Assembly: GCF_029784155.1 (NCBI RefSeq)
Contig: NC_073692.1
Span: 23,274,444 to 23,338,443, forward strand
Origin: Uranotaenia lowii
Taxonomy: Eukaryota > Arthropoda > Insecta > Diptera > Culicidae
Length of the DNA: 64,000 nt
Reading direction: 5' to 3'
The translations under genes were made by a program, and so were the position numbers. Shown one piece after another: positions 36,711-49,705 of this stretch. The notes beneath the pieces were generated by a model. The model made no database searches. It saw only the letters and a list, made by a program, of their open reading frames with translations, and was not told where the DNA came from. Positions within the stretch are counted from its first letter, which is position 1; every line of letters begins with the position of its first letter.

Positions 36711-36889
36711 ATTTTGTCGCCGTCTATTGGAATATTGGGTCCTAGAAAAGACACAATGTAGAAACTATGTTTTCCACATAAAAAATCCGATTTATGGGCT
36801 TTTACTAAACAGTTTCTTCAGTTACATACTACATAGTTTCTACATTTCGTCTTTTCTAGGGCCCAATGCTCTAATAGAAGGCGACAAAA
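36711..36889. repeat. Foldback (inverted repeat) with 59-bp arms
   Basis: The left arm 36711-36770 (ATTTTGTCGCCGTCTATTGG onward, through CCTAGAAAAGACAC) is the imperfect reverse complement of 36831-36889, with a 60-base loop. Weak similarity between the arms continues outward, so the element may be larger. Confidence 0.8.
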
Positions 36890-38024
36890 ACTTCAGAACT
36901 TTAAATTTCAAACTACCAAACCTGCGCTCGAAAATAAAAAAGGTTTTACTTATTTTTTTTCTTCTAAATCATCTTTCTTGAATTGATCATAATTTTTTAA
37001 TTAATCTAAATCAAAAATAATTTGATGTAGCAGGTTTAAAGCTAAATTTTAATGCGCAATGTATATTAACTAAATAAGTATAAGTTTCGTGCGTTCAATA
37101 TTTACAACAAAATGAGGAATTCCTTATTTTTATTTCTATCAGTTCCTCATTGATCATTCAAGAAATCACCCATTACCAAATCTCTACATTGTCAGTTTAA
37201 GCTTTCAATGATGAATTGAACATGTTATTTTATAAACCCTTCAAATGAGTTTCAAACACTCCCCTCATGGACGGGTCCTTCGCACGGCCCTGTAGAACAC
37301 CTGCTAGATTCAACTTGTAAAAAGTAAAACAAAAATCCTGTGAACTAAACCACCACCTAATTGACGTTTAGCTAACGGATATTATTTTTAAATTGAATTC
37401 TCTTTATAGCTATAAACCACTAGGAAAATACGTCTTTTATCAAATGCCCAACCTCAAAAGCCGTTTTTTGAATAATTGAGTAGTCCTCTGGTACTTCAAT
37501 GAAAAAATTGTTAAGCAAAAATAGACAAAACAGAACTCCTATCGAAAAGCGAAACTTTTCACACTCCAGTCATTAGCCGATCCCGCCGCGATGAAAAACC
37601 CCACGCTAAGCAGATTAAAATCATCGATGCAAATGATGCAATAAACCGATTTGTTTCTCAAATGCTTTTGTGAGAATGCCGTTGATGGCTTTGTTTCATC
37701 AGCGCCAGCAGTTGGATTATTCTCACTACATACAGAATGTATTGGATTCATCATCATCATTGATTGGCATCCTGGGCGGAAGTTCTCAATCGCATACTAA
37801 TTTAGTATTAGCATTGATTTTACCCCATCAAAATTCACACGAAAGCTGGCAATTTCGGGAATAGGATATTGATTGGATTCTGATTCGGTCGTATTTGTCT
37901 AGTAATTAATATTTGATTTAAGTTTAGCAGGAGTTGGTCGGGTTCTGGTTCAAGTTCCGGGAACCATCGATGGCCTAGTAATTAACGACGAAATTTGTTG
38001 TGGTTTTCCGCTTTTCGATTGCAG
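36890..38024. other. Intron leading into an exon
   Basis: No repeat recognised. Ends TTTTCGATTGCAG, a usable acceptor after a T-rich tract. Confidence 0.5.
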
Positions 38025-38252
38025 GCACATCCATGCGGGTCCAATCACCAAATCCATCCTGCAGCAGTACGATGACGAGCTGGATAATCCATACTTCCGG
38101 CGGAAACCGACCTCATTCCTGGCGGGGCCTGCCGGTGGTGGTCCAGCCCTGGTGACGGGGAGCAGTGCCACACTTCCGGCCGGGGACATTCGACGGTGCA
38201 CCTGGATGCCTCCGATGGACGACGAGGTCGGAGTTCAGATGGAGGGACCAAG
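38025..38252 (+). CDS. Host gene, internal exon of 75 codons
   Basis: The acceptor is GATTGCAG and the donor AAG|GTAAGC. With one leading base completing the Arg codon of the previous exon, the frame reads HIHAGPITKSILQQYDDELD, then NPYFRRKP, a Gly/Ala-rich linker and RRCTWMPPMDDEVG. It again ends with two bases (AG) to be completed by the next exon. A second frame stops at an in-frame TGA. GC content is far above the flanks. The first half looks structured or conserved and the second half linker-like. No family recognised. Confidence 0.8.
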
Positions 38253-38817
38253 GTAAGCGACGCCAAACCCATCCTACCCTCGGAGATTGTTGAGGGAAAA
38301 GTAGTTTCCCGTGTTATTTTGACTAAATATTTAGAACCGCAACCGCGTAGCTCGCGAAATGACTTTGCTCGTTTTAACGACTCGTTGATTTTTATTAGTG
38401 TCCCATCCCGTTTAAGCATTGAGAGAATTTTGTAGAAAACCCCAGTGTAACTGTATCTAGACGTTCGTAGCTTTTATTTCTTTAATTTTATCGTTGCAAT
38501 AAATACCTACCGGTAGAAGGTCATACTGTGTTGGCAAAGATTTGCCCTTTTAATAGTGACACCGATAGAGAACAATCAAATAGAAAAAACGGAACCAAAT
38601 TTGATTGCCAAAACCACCCTATACTTAACATTACACAGTGCAATACAAAAAAACTCGAAACAACTCTTCTCGCTAGCTTAGAAATTCTGAACCTTTTGAT
38701 AAATTTTATCAACAAGTTGGACATAATAAACAAAATAAGGAATTCTGCTCAAATCTTATAATTCTGTCTAAGAACATTTCGTACCAAAACATTGTCAAGT
38801 AAAAAGAAATGAAAAAA
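38253..38817. other. Intron sequence, nothing recognised
   Basis: No termini or exon seen between the exon and the 9-bp array. Confidence 0.4.
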
Positions 38818-40740
38818 AAAAAAAATGACAAAAATGACAAAAATGACAAAAATGACAAAAATGACAAAAATGACAAAAATGACAAAAATGACAAAAATGA
38901 CAAAAATGACAAAAATGACAAAAATGACAAAAATGACAAAAATGACAAAAATGACAAAAATGACAAAAATGACAAAAATGACAAAAATGACAAAAATGAC
39001 AAAAATGACAAAAATGACAAAAATGACAAAAATGACAAAAATGACAAAAATGACAAAAATGACAAAAATGACAAAAATGACAAAAATGACAAAAATGACA
39101 AAAATGACAAAAATGACAAAAATGACAAAAATGACAAAAATGACAAAAATGACAAAAATGACAAAAATGACAAAAATGACAAAAATGACAAAAATGACAA
39201 AAATGACAAAAATGACAAAAATGACAAAAATGACAAAAATGACAAAAATGACAAAAATGACAAAAATGACAAAAATGACAAAAATGACAAAAATGACAAA
39301 AATGACAAAAATGACAAAAAGACAAAAATTACAAAAATGACAAAAATGACAAAAATGACAAAAATGACAAAAATGACAAAAATTACAAAAATTACAAAAA
39401 TGACAAAAATGACAAAAATGACAAAAATGATAAAAATGACAAAAATGACAAAAATGACAAAAATGACAAAAATGACAAAAATGACAAAAATGACAAAAAT
39501 GACAAAAATGACAAAAATGACAAAAATGACAAAAATGACAAAAATGACAAAAATGACAAAAATGACAAAAATGACAAAAATGACAAAAATGACAAAAATG
39601 ACAAAAATGACAAAAATGACAAAAATGACAAAAATGACAAAAATGACAAAAATGACAAAAATGACAAAAATGACAAAAATGACAAAAATGACAAAAATGA
39701 CAAAAATGACAAAAATGACAAAAATGACAAAAATGACAAAAATGACAAAAATGACAAAAATGACAAAAATGACAAAAATGACAAAAATGACAAAAATGAC
39801 AAAAATGACAAAAATGACAAAAATGACAAAAATGACAAAAATGACAAAAATGACAAAAATGACAAAAAGACAAAAATGACAAAAATGACAAAAATGACAA
39901 AAATGACAAAAATGACAAAAATGACAAAAATGACAAAAATGACAAAAATGACAAAAATGAAAAAAATGACAAAAATGACAAAAATGACAAAAATGACAAA
40001 AATGACAAAAATGACAAAAATGACAAAAATGACAAAAATGACAAAAATGACAAAAATGACAAAAATGACAAAAATGACAAAAATGACAAAAATAACAAAA
40101 ATGACAAAAATGACAAAAATGACAAAAATGACAAAAATGACAAAAATGACAAAAATGACAAAAATGACAAAAATGACAAAAATGACAAAAATGACAAAAA
40201 TGACAAAAATGACAAAAATGACAAAAATGACAAAAATGACAAAAATGACAAAAATGACAAAAATGACAAAAATGACAAAAATGACAAAAATGACAAAAAT
40301 GACAAAAATGACAAAAATGACAAAAATGACAAAAATGACAAAAATGACAAAAATGACAAAAATGACAAAAATGACAAAAATGACAAAAATGACAAAAATG
40401 ACAAAAATGACAAAAATGACAAAAATGACAAAAATGACAAAAATGACAAAAATGAGAAAATGACATAAATGACAAAATGACAAAAATTACAAGAATTACA
40501 AAAATTACAAGAATTACAAAAATGACAAAACTTACAAAAGCTACAAAAATTACAAAAATTACAAAAATTACAAAAATTACAAAAATTTAAAAATTTAAAA
40601 ATTACAAAAATTACAAAAATTACAAAAATTACAAAAATTACAAAAATTACAAAAATTACAAAAATTACAAAAATTACAAAAATTTCAAAAATTACAAAAA
40701 AAAAACAAAAATGACAAATATTACAAAAATTACGATAATG
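38818..40740 (+). repeat. 9-bp satellite (GACAAAAAT)n with a TACAAAAAT tail, about 180 plus 25 copies
   Basis: GACAAAAAT units fill 38818-40452. Scattered variants include 8-bp units at 39313-39320 and 39861-39868, TACAAAAAT units at about 39328 and 39382-39397, and GAAAAAAAT near 39957. A GAGAAAAT unit at about 40453 marks a switch to a diverged TACAAAAAT / ACAAGAAT tail reaching 40740. A multiple-of-three period leaves several frames open on both strands (Met-Thr-Lys, Asn-Asp-Lys, Ser-Phe-Leu, His-Phe-Cys and Phe-Val-Ile polymers). None is a gene. Confidence 0.97.
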
Positions 40741-41231
40741 ACAAATAATGCAAACAATTATTTGTTAAAGACTTTATTAAAAAAAAATGTCATTTCAAAA
40801 AAGCAAATTCTAGCCAGATTTCCTCATGATTTGAGGAAATTAGGCGAACTACTTCGAGAGAATCCATAAACTAGCGAAGAGAAATTGTTTCCAGCCGACG
40901 ACCTAGAAAATATTGTACAAAACTATATCACCAAACTTAACCAGTATTTTTTCTTCGTTCCAAAAACTTGAATCCTTCCTCACGGTGTAACTGACACCAT
41001 TTCTTGATCTATAACAAAAAAAACTTACATCTTATCTATTCTCAAACGTTGTCTGAAACTGCACATCTCTACGAATTACCTATTACTTCGCAACTTTTGG
41101 CTTAACGACCCACCACCTCCACAATGTACCTTGTCACACTACCTCACTTACTCACTGATAAGCAGCAACAGGAGCTGTTGGCTCTCTCTTCCGCCTGTCG
41201 CTATTTCACCCTTTCTATCGCCCCAACTTAG
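40741..41231. other. Intron leading into an exon
   Basis: No repeat recognised. Ends with a C/T-rich tract and CCCCAACTTAG, a good acceptor. Confidence 0.5.
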
Positions 41232-41549
41232 GCCCTCTCACCATCACAGTCACCAACAACTACAGCAACTACAGCATCATCAACAACAACAGAAGTTAGC
41301 ACACAACCACCTTCAACAGCACCTGCACCAAAACCATCACCGGGCCCTGCAGCCTTGCCCATCGGCAGCGACCAGCGTTTCGTCGTCGGCGGATCTCGAT
41401 CTTCCTCTGATTCCTCCGCCGCCACCGCCATCCGCCCGAAGTCCTGCCGAGGACCGGGCGACGTCTCCCTTCGTGGTGGGGACTCCACTGGCCAGTGCTT
41501 CGGCCCGGGCAGCCGCCTATCTCAGTCTTAGCACCGAACAACTACCCGG
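41232..41549 (+). CDS. Host gene, His/Gln- and Pro-rich exon of 105 codons
   Basis: The acceptor is CCAACTTAG and the donor GG|GTAACT. The leading G completes Arg from the 38025 exon. The frame then gives a His/Gln-rich tract (HSHQQLQQLQHHQQQQK and more), a Ser-rich stretch, LPLIPPPPPPSARSPAED and ATSPFVVGTPL, ending STEQLPG. It leaves two bases for the next exon. If the donor is not used, the frame ends immediately at TAA (41551), so intron retention would produce an alternative C-terminus. The composition indicates a disordered region, common in cytoplasmic tails and regulatory proteins. Poly-Gln/His lengths are probably polymorphic. No family recognised. Confidence 0.72.
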
Positions 41550-42589
41550 GTAACTTTTGTGTGGGAGACTACCCCGATCCAAGTGTAACTTGTCCCTCCA
41601 CCCCGCCCCTCCTCCGTTTCTGTACCGTACGATGTTGCCATGTGTGGGGAGGTTGAATGTTGGTTAGCCAAATGGATGTTACGTTGCAAACAAACTATTT
41701 TCCCGAAAGAGGATTCTGTTTTATTTTCGTCGGTGTCGTCTCGTTTGATCGCTCGCTCCATTCATTGTTTATCCTAACGCGCGGTGCTTTCGATGTTGAT
41801 TGTGTCCCTCCCCCCAATTGTTGACCTTTTGATAGTCATGATTCTTTCAATCATGCTGTGTCAGTTTAAGTTGTTTGGCGATTATATGAGTGCGAAGTGT
41901 AAGTCGAGGTTGGCTCAGTTTTTGTACACGTGTTGGATGCTTCTGGGTATATTGCATCTTGAGCAATAACAGATTATGCAAAAGTAATCTGAGTCGATCT
42001 TGGGTTAGATTTTAATTTTCAGGGCTTGAGGTCTCAAAACATTGGTTTTGGTACGAAACAAGTTATAGGTATCCCAAGTAGGTAACTAGAATTAAGCCAG
42101 CCGGCTGATTGTATGCGCATTGACGTGTTCCACGCCTTGCGGTTCCGCAGCTTACCACTTGGCGTTAGGTATTATTTGGCGCAATCCCATTATAGGTCCT
42201 ATCCCATTTGGATTACTGCCTTTCCGCGGTCTGTGTCATTTGGCGCATTACCGTTTCGCGGACAACCATTTCGATAATTTGTCTATGTTTGCCTTTATTA
42301 ATATTCTGATTTAATATGGATGAATAAATAATTCAAGAGAATGTTTTGATTTTTCTCTGTCGAATCAGTTAAGAAGCATTTGAGTTTCAAGATAAAAAAA
42401 AGTTCTCATACCAATTTTTTTTAAGTTGATTTGATATCCTAACCAAATTTATTAGTGTAGTCAGTTCGTTCCTTTTGATTATTACTTTTGCCAAAATTCT
42501 TAAATAAATATGAGCACTGTTTAATTCAATAGTACATCTTTAATGATAGCATGAGCTGTTTTACATGCTGTCATGAACTCACAGTTGCT
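41550..42589. other. Intron sequence with a short degenerate GGCGC repeat
   Basis: Around 42155-42265 the motif ATTTGGCGCA.T.CC recurs three or four times at irregular spacing. Nothing else recognised. Confidence 0.4.
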
Positions 42590-43221
42590 AAATTTAGGTC
42601 ACATAAACATACAGAGTCTATGCGCTTGCCAAATGAGTTAATTTGATGAACATAAACACATACATAATATTGGGGGTGGAATCTGTGTCTACGTGTGGGA
42701 TCATATAACATTTAAAGTTCTCTCTCATTCCAATTATGACCATTCCAGCACTTCTTCGGTTCTAATCAATTTATGATGGGTGTTTACTACAATCCTTCAC
42801 GAACCGACAGTTCAGAGTTTTTTGCTGAACATTTTGAAAGATTTGGATTAGGCTACGAGCACTCTTTTTTACTTGGCGATTTTAATATCGACATTTTAAA
42901 ACATTCACCATCGTCTCAGCGCTTAAACAATCGCATCGCATGCTTGTTAATGGGCTGTATTAATACTGAACCGACATACTTTTATTTAACTGGCTGTTTA
43001 TGCTTAATTTGCTTATCACCGATTTTGCTAGTATGGTTGAAAAAATCGATCAAATATCATGGCCTGGAATTTCTCTACACGATTTTATGTTTTGCACACT
43101 GAACTTTACTTTTGCTTAACGGATTTCAGACTATTGGTTCAGACTATTCAGAACTTAAGAAAAACAATTGGTTTAATCGTCAATTTGAGCTAGCAATAAT
43201 CAAAAGCACAGACCACACTGA
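42590..43221 (+). pseudogene. CR1/Jockey-like LINE, endonuclease remnant
   Basis: The fragment reads LLNLGHINIQSL at the start, GGGICVYV further on, then after frame changes MMGVYYNPSRTDSSEFF, SFLLGDFNIDIL and LNNRIACLLMGCINTEPTYF, all typical of an APE endonuclease of non-LTR elements. Several frameshifts and stops are present. The coding trace continues as WFNRQFELAIIKSTDHTD up to about 43218, where a TIR element interrupts it. The RT of the same element resumes after about 46135. Confidence 0.75.
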
Positions 43222-44303
43222 CTAGGCACTAGACCGCTGCAAAAACTGACTTTTTGCTCCCATGTGTATTGCTCTCCAATCATCTGTGTTAAATATAAGA
43301 TGATTTGGTTCATCCCTGAATTAGCGCAACGGTTTTTTAATTTGTATGGAAATTAGTATGGGGAAAGTTTTTTTCCAGATTAAAATCGCTAGGGAAGCGA
43401 TATAGGATTTTATGCAAAAAAAATAATAACTTCTTCATTGGGTTACTGTATTCTTAAACTTCAATTTCTCCTAAGGTTATTTTCAGCTAGATGCTACAAG
43501 AAAAAAGTTTAAGCAATCTGTTAAAAAAAATCATTCATAGTTGATCAACAGTCATAACTGTCAGCAGCACTGGAATCATGAACTTGTATGCAATTTTCGT
43601 AGCTAAATTCTTGAATACAAGCTACTGCGTGGCATACACAAAGGCGTTTAAAATCGGGTAACGTAGATAGAAAAAAAACTACAGCACTATGTATGTAGAA
43701 AGTAAGATGCAAACTTTTTGTGATTATTGGAGACATGGTTATAGATTTATTTATTGTTCACGGTCTACGATAACTCAATATCACACAGGTTGGTGAAGCG
43801 TTCCCGAAGTTCACAACCAAGTTGAAAAATTATATTTCCCAAATAGTTCTCGCAAATCAATTAAGCACGTATTTACAATTTCTTAGTTTTTAATAGTGAA
43901 AATATAAGAAAATAATGGACTTATGGAAAGTGAAAAAAGTAAACAAAAATATAAAGAAATATATCAATAAGCATTCTGCATCAGTAGAACACTTAAAAAC
44001 TGCTCCAATTATAAAATTTTGCTAAGAGAAGAAAAAACTTGGACATTATATCAAATATCTCGACTGAACCACATCAATTTGAAATTTCTTTTTTTTTTTT
44101 CATATTAAAGATGATTAACACTAAACGTAGCGAAGGCGGGCATATGGCGGTATTTTTTAAATTTAAATGATGATTTTGCCTAATATAATAATTTTTCGCC
44201 AATCCAATTACAAGACTATTTTTATTTTCAAAGTGCAAGTATTTTGTCATTTTTATAATTTTTTCTAAGTTTTGTTTTTTTTTAAATTACGCAACGCATG
44301 TGA

Positions 44304-45226
44304 TATACCTTTTCATACCGCGAGCGGTCAAATGACGGAAAACACTTTCCGCTAAAACTTTCTTGTTTCTCGACCGATTTTTCATAGTTCATAGTTTAGG
44401 AAAGCTCGTAATGTGACTCAAATACGGTTTTCAGAGAAAATTGAGCTTCATTTACTTTTCTCAAAGTTATTCAAAGTCGAAGAAAAAAATCGATAAAACA
44501 GTCTTCGGGAAATAAGCTATAAATCAGTTTTTAAGTACTCTCAGACACTAAGTGAATTTTTTTTTTGCGAGTACCTAATAAGGCTGCAACAAATATCAAT
44601 TTCTTCTTTTGTCATCTTCCCCCCCCCCCTCCCCCCTTCTTCGAAATTTCCAAAGAACCCGAAGGGGGGAATAAATAAAGTTTGAAGTATTTTTTGTAAT
44701 TTTCGAAAAAATATTAAAAAATCCGAAAGATTACAAGGCCAAAAACTAAATTTTGGAAGATGGAAGTTTTTTCACCTTTTGTATTATTGATTTTATTGAA
44801 TTATTCGATTAAAAATTACTTGATTTGTAGGTTTTGTGCAATGATAGAGTATGCAATTTAGTTGCTTACAAGCTTTCGTACTTTTTATTCAAATTAATTT
44901 GTTTTTCGCATTAATTTTTATTGTCATCGCCCTTGCGATGTTCCAACTCCGAGTGACAAAAGAAGGATTTGAAATTTGTTCCGGCCTAACTGATTTTTAG
45001 CCTTTTTCCCGAAGACTGTTTTTTTCGATTTTTTTTTTCTTCGACTTTGAATAGCTTTCAGAAAATAATTGTAACTCAATTTTGTCTGAAAACCGTATTT
45101 AGAGTCACATTACGAGATTTCCAAAACTATAAACCTTGTAGAAATCGGTAGAGAAACAGGAGAGTTGTAACGGAAAGGATGTTTGCTGTCATTTGACCGC
45201 TCGCGGTATGAATAGGTAGGTATATA
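44304..45226. mobile_element. Foldback element with arms of about 225 bp
   Basis: The left arm 44304-44527 (CATACCGCGAGCGGTCAAAT onward through GTCTTCGGGAAATAAGC) is the imperfect reverse complement of 44990-45226. Without the MITE at 44582-44986 the loop would be only about 60 bases, so the original structure was a long hairpin. Confidence 0.82.
44582..44986. mobile_element. Harbinger-like MITE, complete 405-bp copy
   Basis: TIRs GGCTGCAACAAAT and ATTTGTTCCGGCC, flanked by TAA on both sides (44579-44581 and 44987-44989). Subterminal TTTCTTCTTTTGTCA pairs with TGACAAAAGAAGGA. A C-rich run sits near the left end. The 3-bp TAA target and the GG...CC termini fit PIF/Harbinger MITEs. It lies in the loop of the foldback element. 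Confidence 0.8.
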
Positions 45227-46134
45227 TAAAGTGTCGGTATGTTTAATGTTTAATTTGCAATCGATCATCTGAACTTCATTTTTGTGTAAATTTTAACACA
45301 ACTATATGTATTTGTGAATTAATGATAGATAACACGATCAATAACGCATTTTTCAGTAAAAATCAATTTTATTGATAATTTTGGACCTGATTTTAACATT
45401 TAAAATATTTCATTTCCTGTTGATTCTGTGAATCAGTTTTTTAAAAGTAAAAACAAATGCTTCAAGAGGTTGTATACCGAAATCGATTGAAAATTGTAGA
45501 AGTTAAGGTTGTTTTACTATAATAATGGTGCTTCTTTCTAAATAATAGATATTAAAGAACCGTATGGTGAACAGTAAACCTAATTATCTTAGTTTATGAA
45601 AAATGAAACATTATAAATCTTTACCTGTTGAACAGACTGACTTTGGACTGATTTTTGACCGACTTCGGACCGATTTCGGACCGATTTCGGACCGATTCGG
45701 AACCGTTCCTTCAATCCAGGGAGGAATAACTTGCATGCAAGTTTTCAGCCAGCGATGCCATAAGTGCCATAAGTGTCTGAGTTTTTGATGGATATTTTCT
45801 AAATTCCAAATATCTTTGTTGTGTTACAACTAAGAATCATAGTACCTTCACATCATTTGTAGAGATTAATTCGACAGATTATATTCAGCCTTATTTAGAT
45901 TTTTCCGAAGTTTCTAAAAATCTGTAACGATTTTTGAAGAAAAAAAATTGATACCCCATGTAATTCTCCATACAAAATTAAAACTTGTTGCGCTAAATCA
46001 GGACTCAATGTATCGCTTCCAATCTTTACGGAGATTTTTGTGTGTGAAAATGCCATAAAAATGGTATGGGAGTTGTAATAACTTATAAATTTAAAATTTT
46101 CCATACAAAGCCTGCAGCGGTTTACTGGGCACTC

Positions 46135-47632
46135 GATTTCGATTTTTGGCTGCTCAAAAATTAACGAGCAATGTCGATACCAGAGACACTACGATCGATG
46201 TTGTAGCCCGGCTGGAAAATTAAACCAGACATGTCGACGGTAGGAGGCTTCTAGCCAAAAATTCGAATTTTGTTCTAAGTGTCATGTCAGTGTGACCAGT
46301 GCTTATAGAAATCTAGCTTATGAAACCTGGAAACGGAACAAAACTGTCGTTAATAGGGCTAATTTAAAGCAGATAAGGAATAAAGTTAATTTGCTTATTC
46401 GAAACGCAAAAACTGATATTGATAAGAAATAAATAAATTTTAACCTACCTTCTAAAGTTCTGAGGAAAAATGTTAAAAATTGGGCTTGACTAATAACCCT
46501 CAGATTACTGTAACTTGTAATAATAATTCTGATGAAATTAACTGCTACTTATGTTCTAACTTCACGCGAAATGATTTGGCGCCTGTTCATTCTGCGTTTT
46601 TTTAGAGTTGTTCAATCGTATGAAATGAGAAACCCAGTTTTCTCAATGCAATCTTATGTTACTGGGGCTGATGAAATTCCGATTAGGTTAATTAAAATCA
46701 TGATATATTAACAATTTTATTGCATCTTTTCAATCAAGCAATTGCAACCTCAAAATTTCCCACTCTTTGGAAAAACGCAAAAGTCATACCAATACCCAAA
46801 AAAAGAAACATCAACGATGTGTCTTATTTACGAGCGATTAACTTATTATATACACTCTCAAAGGTTTTTGAGATATTATTAAATCAACAAATCTTTGCTT
46901 AAATTAGTTACTTTGATCTTCTAATGAATTTCAGTCTCAATTTTGTGCAAATCATAGTACGGAAACAGCTCTCATCAAAGTTCATGGTGATATTGCGAAT
47001 TGAATTGATAAAAAAAAAGTCGTAATCATGTTGTTGATCGACTTTTCAAAAGCTTTCGATCGAGTGTCACATTCGAAACTTTTCCAGAAACTACTTTCTC
47101 TCTTCAACTTCAGCTCATCTGCTACAAATTTTGTTCAATCCTACCTCAGTGAACGCAAACAAGCCGTATTTCATTCTAATATATTTTCAAATTGTACCAC
47201 TATTACTTCTGGTGTACCTCAGGGATCTGCACTTGGCCCCCATCTATTTTCCCTTTTTAATAATGACCTTCCTTCGGTACTCGAAAACTTGTTTGCTGAC
47301 GACGTTCAAGTTTATATTTACAATACTGGCTGGTGAATACAATCGTGTTTTAGAAGCTAGTAAAATGAATGAGACTTAGCTAAACTTGCAGAGTGGTCCG
47401 CCAATAACAATTTTGATCGCTAAAACTCATCTAAAACCAATGCCATCAGTTTTTCTCGATCTAGTCTGATTTAGAGCCACCGAGTTTAGTCATAAATGGA
47501 GACCTTATTAAATTTTCTGATGGGATCAAAACTCTTGGAGTCATATTTGATAAAATTCTAATTTGGAACTAGCAAATTAGGCAGCAGACTTCGAAAATGT
47601 ATTCAACTCTGAAAAGATGTAATACCAGCACT
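46135..47632 (+). pseudogene. CR1/Jockey-like LINE, reverse transcriptase remnant
   Basis: Begins with the EN-RT linker trace (AYRNLAYETWKRNKTV, NKVNLLIRNAKTDIDKK). Then LHLFNQAIATSKFPTLWKNA, VIPIPKKRNINDVSYLRAI, LLIDFSKAFDRVSHSKL, GVPQGSALGPHLFSLFNND and LFADDVQVYIY follow. FADD and the first RT aspartate survive, but stops and shifts break the frame at several points. The trace MYSTLKRCNTST ends at 47632, where a hAT-like element is inserted; the LINE resumes at 50571. Confidence 0.85.
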
Positions 47633-48119
47633 CAAGGCCGGATTAAAGGGGGGGCAAAAGGGGCAATTGCCCCGGGCCCCCCGAGGGAAAAAAAAAGTTT
47701 TAATATTACTTTTATCATACTATTACAAATCCATGAAAAGAAATCAAAACTAGAAAATTTGGATAAAAACTTGAGATATAAAAACTAAAGAGACCCCGTG
47801 AAATAATATCTAGATTAGTTTTTGTCTTAACCAAGTTAAGGGGCCTCCTTAGAGTAAGCAGTGAAGGAGCTCTCCCACCTTCTGAGAGCTGAGAATATCA
47901 AAATCTTCTGGAAATAACCGAATTCAAAAAAAATTAAGAAAAATATGAGGCAAAACACCTCAAATTTTCTTTTTTTTTATCGAAACTTAGCAGTTACGAT
48001 ATTCTGTACAGAACAGGTAAAATTACGAAAAAACATCTCCTCATTTTCATTACATTCCAACGTCTTGCACAACAATAATGTTTGTTGTTACGTTAAGATT
48101 CCAAGTTATAGTTTATTTA

Positions 48120-48556
48120 AGGTTGCCAGATTGCCCGGATATTTAATACTTAATTTGAGAACATTCCTGCCCGGCCCGGTTGCCCGGATTTCATTGGAAA
48201 ATGCCCGGATTTTGCCCGGATTTATTCACTTCATTTGCCACATTAAAAAAAAACACAACAAACACCTCAAAAACGAAATATTTTGAGCAAGCCTTATAAA
48301 AATAATCATGGAAGTTTTTTTTGGAAGCCTAAAATACGGTTCAAAATCTATCGATGACTTATGATAAAATAAAAAAAATTTCAATTTTTTTTTATTTTTC
48401 TTGAGGAATTTTTGAGTTTTGACTAAATTTGCCCAGATACTGCCCGGATTTATGGTCGTCAATTTGAAATCGATTGCCCGGATTTTGCCAGGTTTTTATA
48501 TAAAAATTGCCCGGTTTGTCCGACCCGGATATGTGCTGAAAAAATTCTGGCAACCT
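48120..48556. mobile_element. CCCGGAT-rich TIR MITE, copy 3 (nested)
   Basis: AGGTTGCCAGATTGCCCGG at the left and AATTCTGGCAACCT at the right, each next to TA. GCCCGGAT/TGCCCGG motifs recur at least eight times, clustered at both ends, with an AT-rich centre. Confidence 0.85.
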
Positions 48557-49705
48557 TAGTTCACTGCACTTAAATACCAGCTAATTTCGCTATATGATAA
48601 ACATTTCAGAATTTTACCCGGGCAGTATCCGGGTTAATATCGCGTATTATAATAACTTTTCACCTTTCAATCATTATTATTGAAATTTCAATTGGTTTAT
48701 CAATTCTAAACCCTTTTCGCTCCCTATTTTTGAGAGTAAAATTTTTAAGTTAGACCAATCGACAGTACAGGGTTTCTTTATTGAATTTCCATCCCAATTT
48801 CTGTTTCGGACTTGAAATTTGTATTGAAACATTTTCTACTGATTCAACCAAAATTTCATCATCTGAATATCATGAATTCAGTATACCATTTTCTGAATGA
48901 TCATTCTCAAATTATCATAAAAAAGATCTGATAGTTCAGTTGCTAGTATCATTGAGTAATTTTCTTAATATGAATATTTCTTTGATCTTAATCTTATCTT
49001 TTTCCAGAATCAATTCATTGGGATTTTTAAGTCTTGTTTTGTTTCTTCAGTTACTAAAGTTCAGTTTTATCATTTTTCTGAATTTTTAAAATTCAGGATC
49101 TTTGTTTAAGGTACTAAACTCATTTGGATTCCTTGTCTGATTTTTTTCAATGAAAAATGGATTTTGTGTTTTAAACATTTTATCTTTATTTTAAATTTTT
49201 TTTTCAACTGATCATTTTTGCACTAATACCCCTTTGGCTTTGAAGGCATCGAATGAAACTTTCGTCACATTTAGAATAACAATTTGATAAAAAGATTTTT
49301 TTTATCTGATGAGAATCATTTTCAAAAACATCTCAGGAAAAGATTTTTTTTGTTTTTCAAAGACATAGAATTGAACATTTGGTGCAATTTCTGCTTTTGC
49401 TCAGATTGTAACTTTTAATCTTTTTTTTATATTTTGTTTCTGAAAACTTGATTTGAAATTATGATTTAGATTTGATACACTGAATTTTGGTTCTGAATAT
49501 AACGTGATTTAAAGTTTTAAATTCTTGAACTCTTATATCTGTATCTCTATGGAATGTGGATTTAATTATTTTGTTAATTTAAAAAAAAATTCTATGTTTC
49601 AAATCTTCATTATACTTCCTAATTCTCACTAGGTAAATATTTCTCGAATAAGCACAAACCAAACGATCAATGATGATATGAAAATCATTTATAATATCTA
49701 TCCTA

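Larger units (their letters stand above)
43223..46134. mobile_element. Long TIR element inserted in the LINE
   Basis: The left end contains CACTAGACCGCTGCAAAA and, about 110 bases in, GCGCAACGGTTTTTTAATTT followed by GTATGGAA. The right end is the imperfect reverse complement: TTCCATACAAAATTAAAAC, TTGTTGCGCTAAATCAG and TGCAGCGGTTTACTGGGCAC. The terminal region recurs at 50650-50890. The 2.9-kb interior is AT-rich and non-coding and holds a foldback element, which in turn holds a MITE. An 11-bp tandem (GACCGATTTCG)n lies at 45649-45705. Confidence 0.65.

Noticed and set aside
38709..40483. Several long low-complexity proteins on both strands
   Set aside because: Same 9-bp satellite artefact; frames switch where units lose a base.
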